A program made the translations under genes and the position numbers. Below the pieces are notes generated by a model. The model saw only the letters and a program-made list of their open reading frames with translations, had not been told where the DNA came from and ran no database searches. A stretch of DNA of 64,000 bases from Bacteroidota bacterium. GTDB lineage: Bacteria; Bacteroidota; Bacteroidia; Bacteroidales; UBA10428. The first letter of the stretch is position 1. Each line of letters begins with the position of its first letter. Positions 17,608 through 26,846 of this stretch are shown one piece after another. The stretch covers positions 18,196-82,195 of the forward strand of contig JAEZZA010000025.1 in the NCBI GenBank assembly GCA_023442525.1, in the 5' to 3' direction.

Positions 17608-18330
17608 CTATCGTAATTCAAAATTCTTACCCAGATACACCCTTCTTACCTGTTCATCTTCGGCAAGTTCCTTAGCGGTACCGGCTTTCAGAATTTCGCC
17701 TTCAAAAAGCAGATAGGCCCTGTCGGTGATCGACAAGGTTTCGTGTACGTTATGGTCGGTAATGAGAATACCTATGTTTTTATCTTTCAGTTTGGCTACG
17801 ATTTCCTGGATATCTTCAACGGCAATGGGATCGACTCCGGCAAACGGTTCATCCAGCAGAATGAAGTGGGGTTTTAGGGCAAGTGCCCGTGCAATTTCCG
17901 TTCTTCGCCTTTCACCACCCGACAGTTGTATACCCAGGCTCTTACGGATTTTCTGCAGTCCGAATTCATTAATTAACGATTCAACCCTGAACTTTTGCTC
18001 TTCCTTCGACAATTTAGTCATTTCAAGTACAGCACGGATATTATCCTCAACACTCAACCTCCGGAAAACCGATGCTTCCTGTGCAAGATAACCAATCCCC
18101 TTCTGTGCCCTGCGGTACACGGGTTCATAGGTGATTTCCTCGTCATCGAGGAATATTTTTCCTGAATTAGGCTGTATCAGACCAACAATCATATAAAAAG
18201 AGGTTGTCTTTCCGGCGCCGTTTGGTCCGAGCAACCCTGCTATTTCACCCTGTTCCACTTCAAACGACACGTCTTTCACAACAGTGCGAGTACGATATCG
18301 TTTAACCAGGTTTTCGGTTCGAAGCTTCAT
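17608..18330 (-). CDS. lptB: LPS export ABC transporter ATP-binding protein
   Basis: 240 residues. Walker A GLLGPNGAGKTTSFYMIVG, Q-loop Y..QEAS, signature QLSGGERRR, Walker B FILLDEPFAGVDPIAVEDIQ and H-loop TDHNVHETL; the PIAVEDIQ continuation is characteristic of LptB. It drives lipopolysaccharide extraction from the inner membrane with LptF, LptG and LptC, which are not in this window. 18 bp downstream of tatC, probably co-transcribed. Confidence 0.95.
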   Translation of the reverse strand: MKLRTENLVKRYRTRTVVKDVSFEVEQGEIAGLLGPNGAGKTTSFYMIVGLIQPNSGKIFLDDEEITYEPVYRRAQKGIGYLAQEASVFRRLSVEDNIRAVLEMTKLSKEEQKFRVESLINEFGLQKIRKSLGIQLSGGERRRTEIARALALKPHFILLDEPFAGVDPIAVEDIQEIVAKLKDKNIGILITDHNVHETLSITDRAYLLFEGEILKAGTAKELAEDEQVRRVYLGKNFELR

Positions 18331-18348
18331 ATAATGAGATTTACAGGG

Positions 18349-19164
18349 TTATCCTGCCATTTGCATATTTCGCCTTTTATCAACCCGTGCCGACAGCATA
18401 ATACCTATTTCATACAGCAGTATCATGGGCAAAGATACCATAAGTTGGGTAAACATATCAGGTGTAGGTGTAATAATACCGGCAACAAGAAGAATGACAA
18501 TGAAGGCATGCTTCCGGTACTTTTTGAGGAAAGAAGGTGTTACCAGGCCAATCTGGCTCAGAAAATAAATCAAAACCGGAAGTTCGAACAGGATACCGCT
18601 GACCATAATAATGGATGTTACCAGGGAAACGTACGATGCAAGAGTAGGAATATTTCTCACGATATCGCTTACCTGGTAATTGTATAAAAAGCTTATTGAG
18701 AATGGTGTGATCAGAAAATATCCGAATGTAATTCCAGTAAGGAAAAGGAATGTTATATAAAACACCACCCCTGTTGCATGTTTACGTTCATTCGGGTATA
18801 ACGCAGGCTTTATGAAACGCCAGAACTCGTAAAACATATAAGGGAATCCAAGCATCAGTCCGGTGATCAGACTGATTTTAATGTGTGATACGAATTGTCC
18901 TGCGACTGCAGTATTTTGCAATACCAGAGGTTTCTGGTATATCAGAAAATTCATATTCAGCTTTTGCCCAAGGATGGCCAGCATACGGTTTGTCCAGAAA
19001 TCCTCTCTACTGGGTCCCAGCAGAATTACATCAAATACAATGTTTTTAAAAATAAAGGCTACAATTGCAAATACGACTATGGCTATGATCGACCTGATGA
19101 TGTGCCACCTTAATTCCTCAAGGTGCTCAAGGAACGTCATTTCGCTCTTTTCATGTTCTCCCAT
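18349..19164 (-). CDS. tatC: Sec-independent protein translocase subunit TatC
   Basis: 271 residues with six predicted membrane segments. N-terminal MTFLEHLEELRWHIIRSI is the TatC signature that contacts the twin-arginine signal; FYEFWRFIKPALYPNERK is the second conserved loop. It forms the receptor of the Tat pathway for folded proteins; TatA/B genes are not present nearby. Start at 19164 gives the extension GEHEKSE before the signature. Confidence 0.96.
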   Translation of the reverse strand: MGEHEKSEMTFLEHLEELRWHIIRSIIAIVVFAIVAFIFKNIVFDVILLGPSREDFWTNRMLAILGQKLNMNFLIYQKPLVLQNTAVAGQFVSHIKISLITGLMLGFPYMFYEFWRFIKPALYPNERKHATGVVFYITFLFLTGITFGYFLITPFSISFLYNYQVSDIVRNIPTLASYVSLVTSIIMVSGILFELPVLIYFLSQIGLVTPSFLKKYRKHAFIVILLVAGIITPTPDMFTQLMVSLPMILLYEIGIMLSARVDKRRNMQMAG

Positions 19165-19331
19165 GTAAGACTGATTACCCCTGTGAATGATTTGTTAATT
19201 ATAATTAAAATGCCTTTCTAGGCTTAGCGAAATAAGAAAAAAAATATTAATTTAGTTTATAAAAGCGGCTAATATTTTGAAATAGCCTTGAATAAGGCGT
19301 TTCAGGCCACTTTCCAATCAACTGATATACA

Positions 19332-21524
19332 ATGAATGTTAGCCAGGAAGTTTCACTAATTGATGTATTAAAGAGTCATTTTGGGTTTACCAGTTTTAAA
19401 GGGAATCAGGAAGCCATAATTAGAAACGTTCTTGCAGGTCGAGATACCTTTGTGCTGATGCCGACAGGTGGCGGGAAGTCGCTTTGTTACCAGCTTCCTT
19501 CACTATTAATGCAGGGAACGGCCATTATAATATCCCCGCTGATTGCTCTCATGAAAAATCAGGTTGATGCCATGAGGAGTTTCAGCGAAGAGGACGGTAT
19601 TGCACACTTTTTGAATTCATCGCTGAACAAGGCTGCAATTGCCAGGGTGAAACATGACATACTTGAAGGGAAAACCAAGTTGTTGTATGTTGCTCCCGAA
19701 TCGCTTACCAAAGAAGAGAATATCCAATTCCTCAAGAAGATAAAGATTTCATTTTATGCCATTGACGAGGCACATTGCATTTCGGAATGGGGACATGATT
19801 TCCGCCCGGAATACAGGCGCATCAGGCCAATCATTAATGAAATAGGCACAGAGCCTCTCATAGCGTTGACTGCAACTGCAACCCCAAAAGTACAGCATGA
19901 TATTCAGAAGAACCTGGGCATGCTTGATGCCTCAGTTTTTAAATCGTCGTTCCGGCGGCATAATCTGTATTATGAAGTACGGCCCAAGAAGAACGTAACC
20001 AAGGAGATCATCCGGTTCATCAAGAATAATACCGGTAAATCGGGGATTATATACTGTTTAAGCCGGAAAAAAGTAGAAGAACTCGCCGAAACTCTTCAGG
20101 TTAACGGTATCAAAGCGTTGCCGTATCACGCCGGACTCGATTCATCAACCCGGTCACAGAACCAGGATAGATTCCTTATGGAAGAAGCCGATGTAATTGT
20201 TGCTACCATCGCTTTCGGAATGGGAATTGATAAGCCCGATGTACGCTTTGTTATTCACTACGATATTCCCAAAAGTCTCGAAGGTTATTACCAGGAAACC
20301 GGCAGGGCCGGAAGAGACGGCGGTGAAGGTAATTGCATAGCATTCTACAGTTATAAGGATATCCAGAAACTCGAAAAATTCATGCAGGGTAAACCGATTG
20401 CTGAACAGGAGATCGGGAAACAACTTTTGCTCGAAACAGTAGCTTATGCCGAATCGTCGGTATGCCGTCCAAAACTGCTGCTGAATTATTTCGGTGAAGA
20501 AATGACAGAGAACTGCGACAATTGCGATAACTGCCTGCATCCGAAGGAACAGTTCGAAGGGAAGGATGATATTATACTGGTACTTAAAACCATACTTGAA
20601 GTCAAAGAAAAATTCAAATACGATCATATCGCTGCTATTCTTGCAGGTATAAAAACCCCGGCTATCAAGTCATACAATCACCATATGCTTGAGTTGTTCG
20701 GAGCCGGCAAGCATAAGGATGTGGGATACTGGAGCATGGTAATCCGGCAGGCTCTTGTACATAAGCTGATCCAAAAGGATATTGAAAACTACGGTCTTCT
20801 GAAAGTTGATGAGAAGGGCTTGGAATACATAAAGAATCCGGTTTCAATAATGATAGCTGAAGATCATGACTACTCCGACACGGATGAGGAAGAAGAAAAC
20901 TTCGGAGGATCGGAAAGGCCGGGTAGTGCAGATGAAGAATTATTCAACATATTGAAAAATCTGCGAAAAAAACTTTCAAAACAGCTTCAATTACCTCCGT
21001 TTGTGATCTTCCAGGATCCTTCCCTCGAAGATATGGCTATTCAGTACCCGATCACGATCGAAGAGTTACAGAATATCACCGGGGTCGGAGCCGGAAAAGC
21101 CAAGAGATACGGTGCAGAATTCATTAAGCTGATTAAAAGCTATGTTGAAGAGAAGGAAATCATCCGTCCTCAGGATATGGTGGTGAAATCCGTTGTGAAT
21201 AAATCGAACCTGAAAGTATTTATTATTCAGAGTATCGACAGGAAAATGGATTTTGAAGATATAGCCCGCGCCAAAAACATCGAAATGGCGACTTTGCTCG
21301 ACGAGATCGAAGCCATTGTAAATTCGGGTACAAAGATTAATATCGATTACTACCTTAATAATATAATGGACAGCGACCATCAGCAGGACATCTATGATTA
21401 TTTTATGGAAGAGGCTGAAGATGAGTCGATTGAAAAGGCCATTCAGGAACTGGGCGAAGACAACTATTCCGAAGAAGAGATCCGGCTTATGAGGATAAAG
21501 TTTATGTCGGAATTAGGAAACTGA
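19332..21524 (+). CDS. recQ: ATP-dependent DNA helicase RecQ
   Basis: 730 residues. Superfamily 2 motifs: GFTSFKGNQEAIIRN (motif 0), MPTGGGKSLCYQLP (Walker A), DEAHCISEWGHDFRPEY (DEAH), QETGRAGRDG (motif VI). The RQC zinc cysteines are in CDNCDNC, then a winged helix, an HRDC domain (about 535-610) and a C-terminal helix-turn-helix extension typical of Bacteroidota RecQ. Acts in recombination repair and fork restart. It diverges from tatC. Confidence 0.97.
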   Translation: MNVSQEVSLIDVLKSHFGFTSFKGNQEAIIRNVLAGRDTFVLMPTGGGKSLCYQLPSLLMQGTAIIISPLIALMKNQVDAMRSFSEEDGIAHFLNSSLNKAAIARVKHDILEGKTKLLYVAPESLTKEENIQFLKKIKISFYAIDEAHCISEWGHDFRPEYRRIRPIINEIGTEPLIALTATATPKVQHDIQKNLGMLDASVFKSSFRRHNLYYEVRPKKNVTKEIIRFIKNNTGKSGIIYCLSRKKVEELAETLQVNGIKALPYHAGLDSSTRSQNQDRFLMEEADVIVATIAFGMGIDKPDVRFVIHYDIPKSLEGYYQETGRAGRDGGEGNCIAFYSYKDIQKLEKFMQGKPIAEQEIGKQLLLETVAYAESSVCRPKLLLNYFGEEMTENCDNCDNCLHPKEQFEGKDDIILVLKTILEVKEKFKYDHIAAILAGIKTPAIKSYNHHMLELFGAGKHKDVGYWSMVIRQALVHKLIQKDIENYGLLKVDEKGLEYIKNPVSIMIAEDHDYSDTDEEEENFGGSERPGSADEELFNILKNLRKKLSKQLQLPPFVIFQDPSLEDMAIQYPITIEELQNITGVGAGKAKRYGAEFIKLIKSYVEEKEIIRPQDMVVKSVVNKSNLKVFIIQSIDRKMDFEDIARAKNIEMATLLDEIEAIVNSGTKINIDYYLNNIMDSDHQQDIYDYFMEEAEDESIEKAIQELGEDNYSEEEIRLMRIKFMSELGN

Positions 21525-21531
21525 CTTGTTC

Positions 21532-22638
21532 TCAATATTTTCTGCCTTTCCACGAATAACCGGCAAACCAGCCTGACACCGCTGCAACCATAAGATATAC
21601 CGGGTATATGAGCGAAAAAAGAATGAAATCGCCAAATAGGATTTTGCGTTGCAAATAACTGCAGAATCCTGAAAGCAGGCGATAGTCGGCCATAGCTTTT
21701 AAAAGAAATAATATGACAAAGAGCTTGTGATTAATACCGGTTAGGAGCAAGATAAATGCAACAAGAAGCGAAATATTTGCAAGAAAAACCATCCATGCCG
21801 TATACAGAATATCCGGGTCAGTATAGTATCTGGATTTGGATGACCACCTGATATGTTGTTGCATAAACTCCCTGATTGATTCAGGCGTGTTGACTTCTGC
21901 CAGAGCTTCAGGTGATTTCAGCAGAAGAATTTTCTCATTATTCTTCTTCATTGTATGAAGTAAAAAGGTATCATCACCCGATACAGTTGAAGAGTTCATT
22001 GCATCATTGTACCGCAGAAACACCGATTTGGCAAATGCCATATTTGCCCCGTTGCAGTAAATGGGTCTCCCTCCAGCGGCTGCTCCTGATCCTGCCGCCA
22101 TAATACTTATGAAGTCTGCCGCGAAAAAACGCCGTACAAGCTTACCTCCTGAGTTCACATTCACCGGTGCTATTATCATTGCTGGCCCGTGGGCGCTGTA
22201 AAAGGAGCTCATCATTTCCAGCCATTCAGGCGACAGATATGTGTCGGCATCTGTTGTTACGATTAGCTCATTGTTTGCAGCTGAAATTCCTGAAATGACT
22301 GCGCCCTTTTTGCCCGGTCTCGCGTTATTCGGGATGCACCTGAAATTATTCAAATCTTTAATAGTCTCTGCAGCGATTACAGCAGAATTATCGTTGGAGT
22401 AATCATCTACCAGTATAACTTCAAAAAGGTGTGGGGGAAATCTCTGATCTCTCAGTGCTGCAATAAGCTGCACCATATTTTTTTCTTCGTTACGGAAAGC
22501 AACAACCACCGAAATGGGTGTAAAACCTGAATTTAGTGAACTGAAGCATGGCAATTTCTGCCACCAGTATAACCATAAAGTTGCCTGAACCGCGTAAACA
22601 GTGACTATCAGCAGTAGTATCAGGGCAACAGGAGTCAT
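21532..22638 (-). CDS. membrane-anchored family 2 glycosyltransferase
   Basis: 368 residues. One N-terminal and several C-terminal hydrophobic segments frame a GT-A domain. Motifs: VVVAFRNEEKNM, VDDYSNDNS, TTDADTYLS (DxD-type metal site), SGDDTFLL (catalytic Asp) and QQHIRWSSKSRYY (the QxxRW motif of processive inverting enzymes). Likely builds an envelope polysaccharide or glycolipid from UDP- or GDP-sugars at the inner membrane; donor unknown. The gene ends 8 bp from the convergent recQ stop and lies 10 bp downstream of the sensor kinase gene. Confidence 0.88.
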   Translation of the reverse strand: MTPVALILLLIVTVYAVQATLWLYWWQKLPCFSSLNSGFTPISVVVAFRNEEKNMVQLIAALRDQRFPPHLFEVILVDDYSNDNSAVIAAETIKDLNNFRCIPNNARPGKKGAVISGISAANNELIVTTDADTYLSPEWLEMMSSFYSAHGPAMIIAPVNVNSGGKLVRRFFAADFISIMAAGSGAAAGGRPIYCNGANMAFAKSVFLRYNDAMNSSTVSGDDTFLLHTMKKNNEKILLLKSPEALAEVNTPESIREFMQQHIRWSSKSRYYTDPDILYTAWMVFLANISLLVAFILLLTGINHKLFVILFLLKAMADYRLLSGFCSYLQRKILFGDFILFSLIYPVYLMVAAVSGWFAGYSWKGRKY

Positions 22639-22648
22639 TATAATACTG

Positions 22649-25111
22649 CTAAGATCCCGAATTCAGCCATTTGCTGATCTTATCGTATAGTTCGATGATA
22701 TTGACCGGTTTTGTGATAAAGTCGTCGCAGCCGGCCTCGAGGCATCTTATCCTTTCTTCGTTAATGGCATTTGCGGTTTGGGCGATGACCGGAAGTCGGG
22801 GATTAAATTTCTTGATCGCCTCGGTAGCCATCAGTCCGTTCATTTCGGGCATTTGAATATCCATCAGTACCAGGTCGACATTCGGATTGCTGCGGCATAT
22901 TTCAACGGCCTCCCGGCCATCCGATGCATGCAGAACTTCAGCACGTGTTTGCTTCAGAAATCCTTCCAGAAATTTATAGCTGAATTTATCATCCTCTGCT
23001 ACAAGGAAAACTTTTCCGTCCCAATTGTGATGCACCTTTGCCGGCTTGCTTCCGGCAGGTTCCTGAAAACGTTTGTTGGCCGAAACAAAGGGAATAGTAA
23101 AATAAAATGTTGAACCAACATTCAATTGTGATTCAGCCCACATTTTACCGCCAAGTAATTCAACAAGTCCTTTTGAAATGGCCAATCCCAGACCCGATCC
23201 TCCATACTTCCTTGATGGTGAACTGTCGGCCTGCATAAACCGTTCGAAAATCACCTGCAATTTATCTTCAGATATTCCAATGCCGGTGTCTTTCACATAA
23301 AACCGGAGTGTTTTACTGTCTTTCAGGTCATAACCGAACTCCACCGTTCCACTGTGTGTGAATTTAATGGCATTGCCAACCAGGTTGGTAAGCACCTGCC
23401 GGAGACGGATCGGATCGGTACGGATAAACGATTTTTCGTCGGGGAATGGTTTTTTTGAAATAATCTTCACCTTTGGCTTATCGCGTCGCAGACTTCGGGT
23501 GAGAAATGTGGATTCCACCTGGTCGAGCAATGAGTTGAGCGAGAAATCATCCTGAAGTATATTAACCTGGCCCGATTCGATCTTGGCAAAATCGATTATA
23601 TCATCAATCAGGTTGATCAGAACTTTACCATTACTATTAATAATGTTCAGGTATTTTTTACGGTTTGTACGACTGAGGGTGTTATCATTCAGCATTTCGG
23701 CAAAACCCAGAATACCATTCATGGGAGTACGGATTTCGTGCGACATATTGGCCAGGAAGGCGGTTTTCAGTTTGTCCGATTCTTCTGCACGGTTTTTGGC
23801 CATTATGAGTTCATGTTCAAGCTGGCTTCGGTGAAGAGCAACCGACACCTGGTGTACAAAGGTTTCGATTATATGCTTGAACTTGATAATGCTTTTATTG
23901 AGAGTAAGAATGGTTATGTTACCAAGGAACTTGTTGTCGCGAGCAAGAACAATGTTATATGTTTTGTGCAGGTGCAGCAGATCCCTGACGCTATTTAATA
24001 TTTCGGGGACATAGTCGCTAATTGATGTTTCGATCACCTCATCCTTAAGTGTAATTACAGTTCCGGCATTCTCAACCGATACGGCCAGCGCAGAGGCCGG
24101 ATATGTGAGTCCGAGAACAGGCCGCCCCAGGATCATTTCGAGTTTTTCACTGAAAGGATCCAGACCGGCATAACTTTCGATGGTCATTTTATTCTTCGAT
24201 TCATCGAATGTAGAAACCAGCACAATAGCTTTTTCAAGGAACGATACCAATTTTTGGGGTATGTACCTCAGAATTTCATCTTTTGATAACAGGGTTAACA
24301 GTTCCAGAGCCGAATTACTAAGGAAGATGAGATTGTCATGGTAAACCCGTTCCTTGAGCTCAGCCATTTTCCGGTCGGAAATATCCCGAGAGTTAACAAT
24401 GATACCCTTGATAGCAGGATTGTGAAGTTGGTTGGAGAAGATACTTTCAACAAAAATCCATCTTTTGTTTTTATGCAGGCTCCTGTACTCGCGCTTGATC
24501 TGTTTCCCCGGATTTGACAACGCTTCACGAATTACAGCCTTAATCTGGGCAACGTCGTCGGGATGCACCATGCCCACAAACGGCTTATGCAGCAGTTCAT
24601 GAATTTCAAAATCGGATATCTTGTTCTTCTCTGAACTCTCGAAAATAATTTTACCCTGCCTGTTAATAATTGAAATGGCGTCAGATGAGTTCTGCAGGAG
24701 GGCCCGAAACTGCTCCTCGCGTTCATGCAAGGTCTTCTCCATCTGAAGATTGTCCGTAATTTCCCTTGAAATACCAGCTATTCCGATAACTTCACCATTT
24801 TCGTCAAAAACCGGGGTTTTATAGGTCTCAAAATTGGTATCCGTATTGAAAAGAATTTCAACCTGTTCGATAAATTGACGCTTTTTGCTTTCAATAACTT
24901 CATTGTCTGACTTCTGAAATTCCAACGCCTTGGATTTCGAAGAAAGATCAAAATCGGTTTTTCCGATAATTTCTTCAGCCTTAAGCCGATAGGCTTCGGA
25001 AAATGCTTTATTTACATGTAAATATCTTCCATTCGTGTCTTTAAACCAGACAAGGTAAGGCAGATTATTCAGGACGGTTTGATGCAGGTCATTAACCTTT
25101 TTCTTTGACAT
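22649..25111 (-). CDS. PAS/GAF hybrid sensor histidine kinase with response-regulator domain
   Basis: 820 residues without membrane segments. Order: PAS (about 10-125, including LPYLVWFKDTNGRYLHVNKAF), second PAS/PAC (135-255), GAF-like region (265-430), HisKA with the phospho-His in FLANMSHEIRTPMNGILGF, HATPase with N box NLVGNAIKFTH and G boxes DTGIGIS / GSGLGLAIS, then a C-terminal receiver with the phospho-Asp in VDLVLMDIQMPEMNG. No output domain, so it probably relays to an Hpt or regulator elsewhere. Cytosolic signal unknown. Sits between the BFN nuclease gene (18 bp) and the glycosyltransferase gene (10 bp). Confidence 0.93.
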   Translation of the reverse strand: MSKKKVNDLHQTVLNNLPYLVWFKDTNGRYLHVNKAFSEAYRLKAEEIIGKTDFDLSSKSKALEFQKSDNEVIESKKRQFIEQVEILFNTDTNFETYKTPVFDENGEVIGIAGISREITDNLQMEKTLHEREEQFRALLQNSSDAISIINRQGKIIFESSEKNKISDFEIHELLHKPFVGMVHPDDVAQIKAVIREALSNPGKQIKREYRSLHKNKRWIFVESIFSNQLHNPAIKGIIVNSRDISDRKMAELKERVYHDNLIFLSNSALELLTLLSKDEILRYIPQKLVSFLEKAIVLVSTFDESKNKMTIESYAGLDPFSEKLEMILGRPVLGLTYPASALAVSVENAGTVITLKDEVIETSISDYVPEILNSVRDLLHLHKTYNIVLARDNKFLGNITILTLNKSIIKFKHIIETFVHQVSVALHRSQLEHELIMAKNRAEESDKLKTAFLANMSHEIRTPMNGILGFAEMLNDNTLSRTNRKKYLNIINSNGKVLINLIDDIIDFAKIESGQVNILQDDFSLNSLLDQVESTFLTRSLRRDKPKVKIISKKPFPDEKSFIRTDPIRLRQVLTNLVGNAIKFTHSGTVEFGYDLKDSKTLRFYVKDTGIGISEDKLQVIFERFMQADSSPSRKYGGSGLGLAISKGLVELLGGKMWAESQLNVGSTFYFTIPFVSANKRFQEPAGSKPAKVHHNWDGKVFLVAEDDKFSYKFLEGFLKQTRAEVLHASDGREAVEICRSNPNVDLVLMDIQMPEMNGLMATEAIKKFNPRLPVIAQTANAINEERIRCLEAGCDDFITKPVNIIELYDKISKWLNSGS

Positions 25112-25129
25112 AGGCTGAAAACCGGGATA

Positions 25130-25741
25130 TTACTGCTTTTTTCGTCGGTTAATTTCGTCGCGGATTAATGAGGCTTTTTCATAATCTTCGTCAGATATGG
25201 CTTCATTTAGCAGATCCTTCAATTCCTGCAGGTTATTGTTCTTCAGATCATCTAGGAATGATGTATCCTGAACACGAATATTCCTTGGAGGAGGATTATC
25301 GGTTGTTGGCTGTACCGCTGATTCCTTTTCAAAATCAAGAATGATGCCCGCTTTTTTCAGAATATCCTCGGTTGTATATATAGGGCATTTGAACCTGAGG
25401 GCAAGGGCTATTGCATCGGATGTACGGGCATCGATTTCAATAATACGTTGTCCGTTATCGCATGTAAGTTTGGAGTAGAATACGCCTTCCTCAAGTTTAT
25501 ATACTGTAATTTCCAACAAATCGATATTGAATGTCCGGGCAAAATTCAGAAACAGATCATGTGTAAGGGGTCTGGGCGGTTTTAAGCCCTCAAGTTGAAT
25601 GGCAATGGCCTGGGCCTCGAACCCCCCGACAATTATAGGTATTCTTCGCCGGCCGTTTTCTTCAGCCAGCACAAGTGCATAAGCACCTGTTTGCGTCTGA
25701 CTGTATGAAATACCAAGAACGTTGAGTTTAACTTTATTCAT
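25130..25741 (-). CDS. bifunctional nuclease (BFN/DUF151) family protein with UVR domain
   Basis: 203 residues. The DUF151/BFN domain fills residues 1-135: GAYALVLAEENGRRRIPIIVGGFEAQAIA and IDARTSDAIALALRFKCPIYT are its two signatures. A C-terminal UVR-type helical motif (LKDLLNEAISDEDYEKASLIRDEI, about 170-197) resembles the UvrB/UvrC interaction helix. Family members have been described as DNase/RNase active in plants; bacterial roles are unclear. First gene of a run with the kinase and glycosyltransferase; divergent from rplU. Confidence 0.88.
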   Translation of the reverse strand: MNKVKLNVLGISYSQTQTGAYALVLAEENGRRRIPIIVGGFEAQAIAIQLEGLKPPRPLTHDLFLNFARTFNIDLLEITVYKLEEGVFYSKLTCDNGQRIIEIDARTSDAIALALRFKCPIYTTEDILKKAGIILDFEKESAVQPTTDNPPPRNIRVQDTSFLDDLKNNNLQELKDLLNEAISDEDYEKASLIRDEINRRKKQ

Positions 25742-25893
25742 TTATCCGCAAATCTGATACATTTTACTAATTTTGCAGCACAAATATAGTGATTTCATCC
25801 TCAATGATTCTAATTTTACCCGGGCTAATAAATTCGCTCCCGGCGGTGAATCCTGTGGACTAAAACCTAATTTACCATATTTTAGCGATTTAT

Positions 25894-25924
25894 TTTGCAG
25901 ATATATCAAAGTTTTATATTTTTG
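25894..25924 (+). promoter_or_regulatory. promoter of the rplU-rpmA operon
   Basis: TTTG at 25894-25897 and TATTTTTG at 25917-25924, separated by 19 bases, match the Bacteroidota sigma consensus TTTG-N19-TAnnTTTG exactly. It lies 29 bases before the rplU ATG. Confidence 0.8.
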
Positions 25925-25953
25925 CAAACCCAAAAAAACTGAAATTTATACAG

Positions 25954-26469
25954 ATGTACGCGATTGTAAGCATAGCAGGACAACAATTCAAAGTTGAAAA
26001 GGGAAAGAAAGTGTTTGTTCACCGCCTTAAAGGCGAAGTTGGAGACGATGTTACGTTCGATAAGGTATTACTTATCAATAATGACAGTAAGATTAATGTA
26101 GGAACCCCCTATATTGCCGATGCTGTGATATCGGCTCAGATTTTATCTCACGTGAGAGGAGATAAGGTTTTGGTATTCAAGAAAAAAAGAAGAAAAACCT
26201 ATCAAAAACTGAACGGACACCGTCAGAATTTCACTGAGATATTAATTGAGGATATCAGTGAAAGTGGCGCTCCCCAAAAGGCTGAAAGGAAAAAAGCACC
26301 AAAGGCCGCTCCGGTTGAAGAACCCATTGCAGTTGAATCTGCCGAAGTTGCACCTGCTGAAGAAAAGCCCGTGAAGGCTGCTGCCAAAAAGGCACCAAAA
26401 GCCGAGGCCGACAAAAAGAAGGCACCAGCAGCAAAGAAACCTGCGGCAAAAGCGTCATCCAAAAAGTAA
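25954..26469 (+). CDS. rplU: 50S ribosomal protein L21 with Ala/Lys-rich C-terminal extension
   Basis: 171 residues. The first ~103 residues are normal L21 (MYAIVSIAGQQFKVEKGKK at the start, KVLVFKKKRRKTYQKLNGHRQ near the end). The remaining ~68 residues are a low-complexity tail of Lys, Ala, Pro and Glu, with blocks such as KKAPKAEADKKKAPAAKK. Such tails occur in other Bacteroidota L21 proteins. Followed by rpmA after 27 bp, the universal L21-L27 pair. Confidence 0.96.
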   Translation: MYAIVSIAGQQFKVEKGKKVFVHRLKGEVGDDVTFDKVLLINNDSKINVGTPYIADAVISAQILSHVRGDKVLVFKKKRRKTYQKLNGHRQNFTEILIEDISESGAPQKAERKKAPKAAPVEEPIAVESAEVAPAEEKPVKAAAKKAPKAEADKKKAPAAKKPAAKASSKK

Positions 26470-26496
26470 TTGATAACTGAGTAAAATTTTAAGTTC

Positions 26497-26754
26497 ATGG
26501 CACATAAAAAAGGAGCCGGTAGTTCAAGAAACGGACGTGAATCACACAGTCAGCGTCTTGGAATCAAGATTTTCGGTGGCGAACAGGTTAAAGCCGGTAA
26601 CATTCTGGTCCGCCAGAGAGGTACGGTACACAATCCCGGGACAAACGTGGGAATGGGTAAAGATCATACTCTTTATGCACTTATTGACGGTGAAGTAAAA
26701 TACCATCGCAAAAAAGACGACCGCTCTTACGTTTCTATTATTCCCGTGGAATAA
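26497..26754 (+). CDS. rpmA: 50S ribosomal protein L27
   Basis: 85 residues beginning directly AHKKGAGSSRNGRESHSQRLGIK, so without the cleavable N-terminal extension found in Firmicutes. The N-terminal tail reaches the peptidyl-transferase centre. Second gene of the rplU operon, closed by a strong terminator at 26778-26824. Confidence 0.98.
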   Translation: MAHKKGAGSSRNGRESHSQRLGIKIFGGEQVKAGNILVRQRGTVHNPGTNVGMGKDHTLYALIDGEVKYHRKKDDRSYVSIIPVE

Positions 26755-26777
26755 TTCTCCCCCTCACTTTCAGGTGA

Positions 26778-26824
26778 CCCCTGAACTATATGCTTAACAC
26801 GTTTATAGTTCAGGGGTTTTTTTT
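26778..26824 (+). terminator. Rho-independent terminator after rpmA
   Basis: Perfect 13-bp arms CCCCTGAACTATA (26778-26790) and TATAGTTCAGGGG (26804-26816), 13-base loop, then eight T residues. Confidence 0.95.
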
Positions 26825-26831
26825 ACATTTG
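26824..26831 (+). promoter_or_regulatory. possible serS -7 promoter element
   Basis: TACATTTG fits TAnnTTTG and begins at the last T of the rpmA terminator, 16 bases before the serS ATG. No TTTG -33 box is seen, so this is tentative. Confidence 0.4.
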
Positions 26832-26846
26832 TACAAACGCAACAAT

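Noticed and set aside
26790..26846. Longer serS start
   Set aside because: The extra codons lie inside the rpmA terminator hairpin and T-run; MLTLNLIRENTDE at 26847 is the family start.
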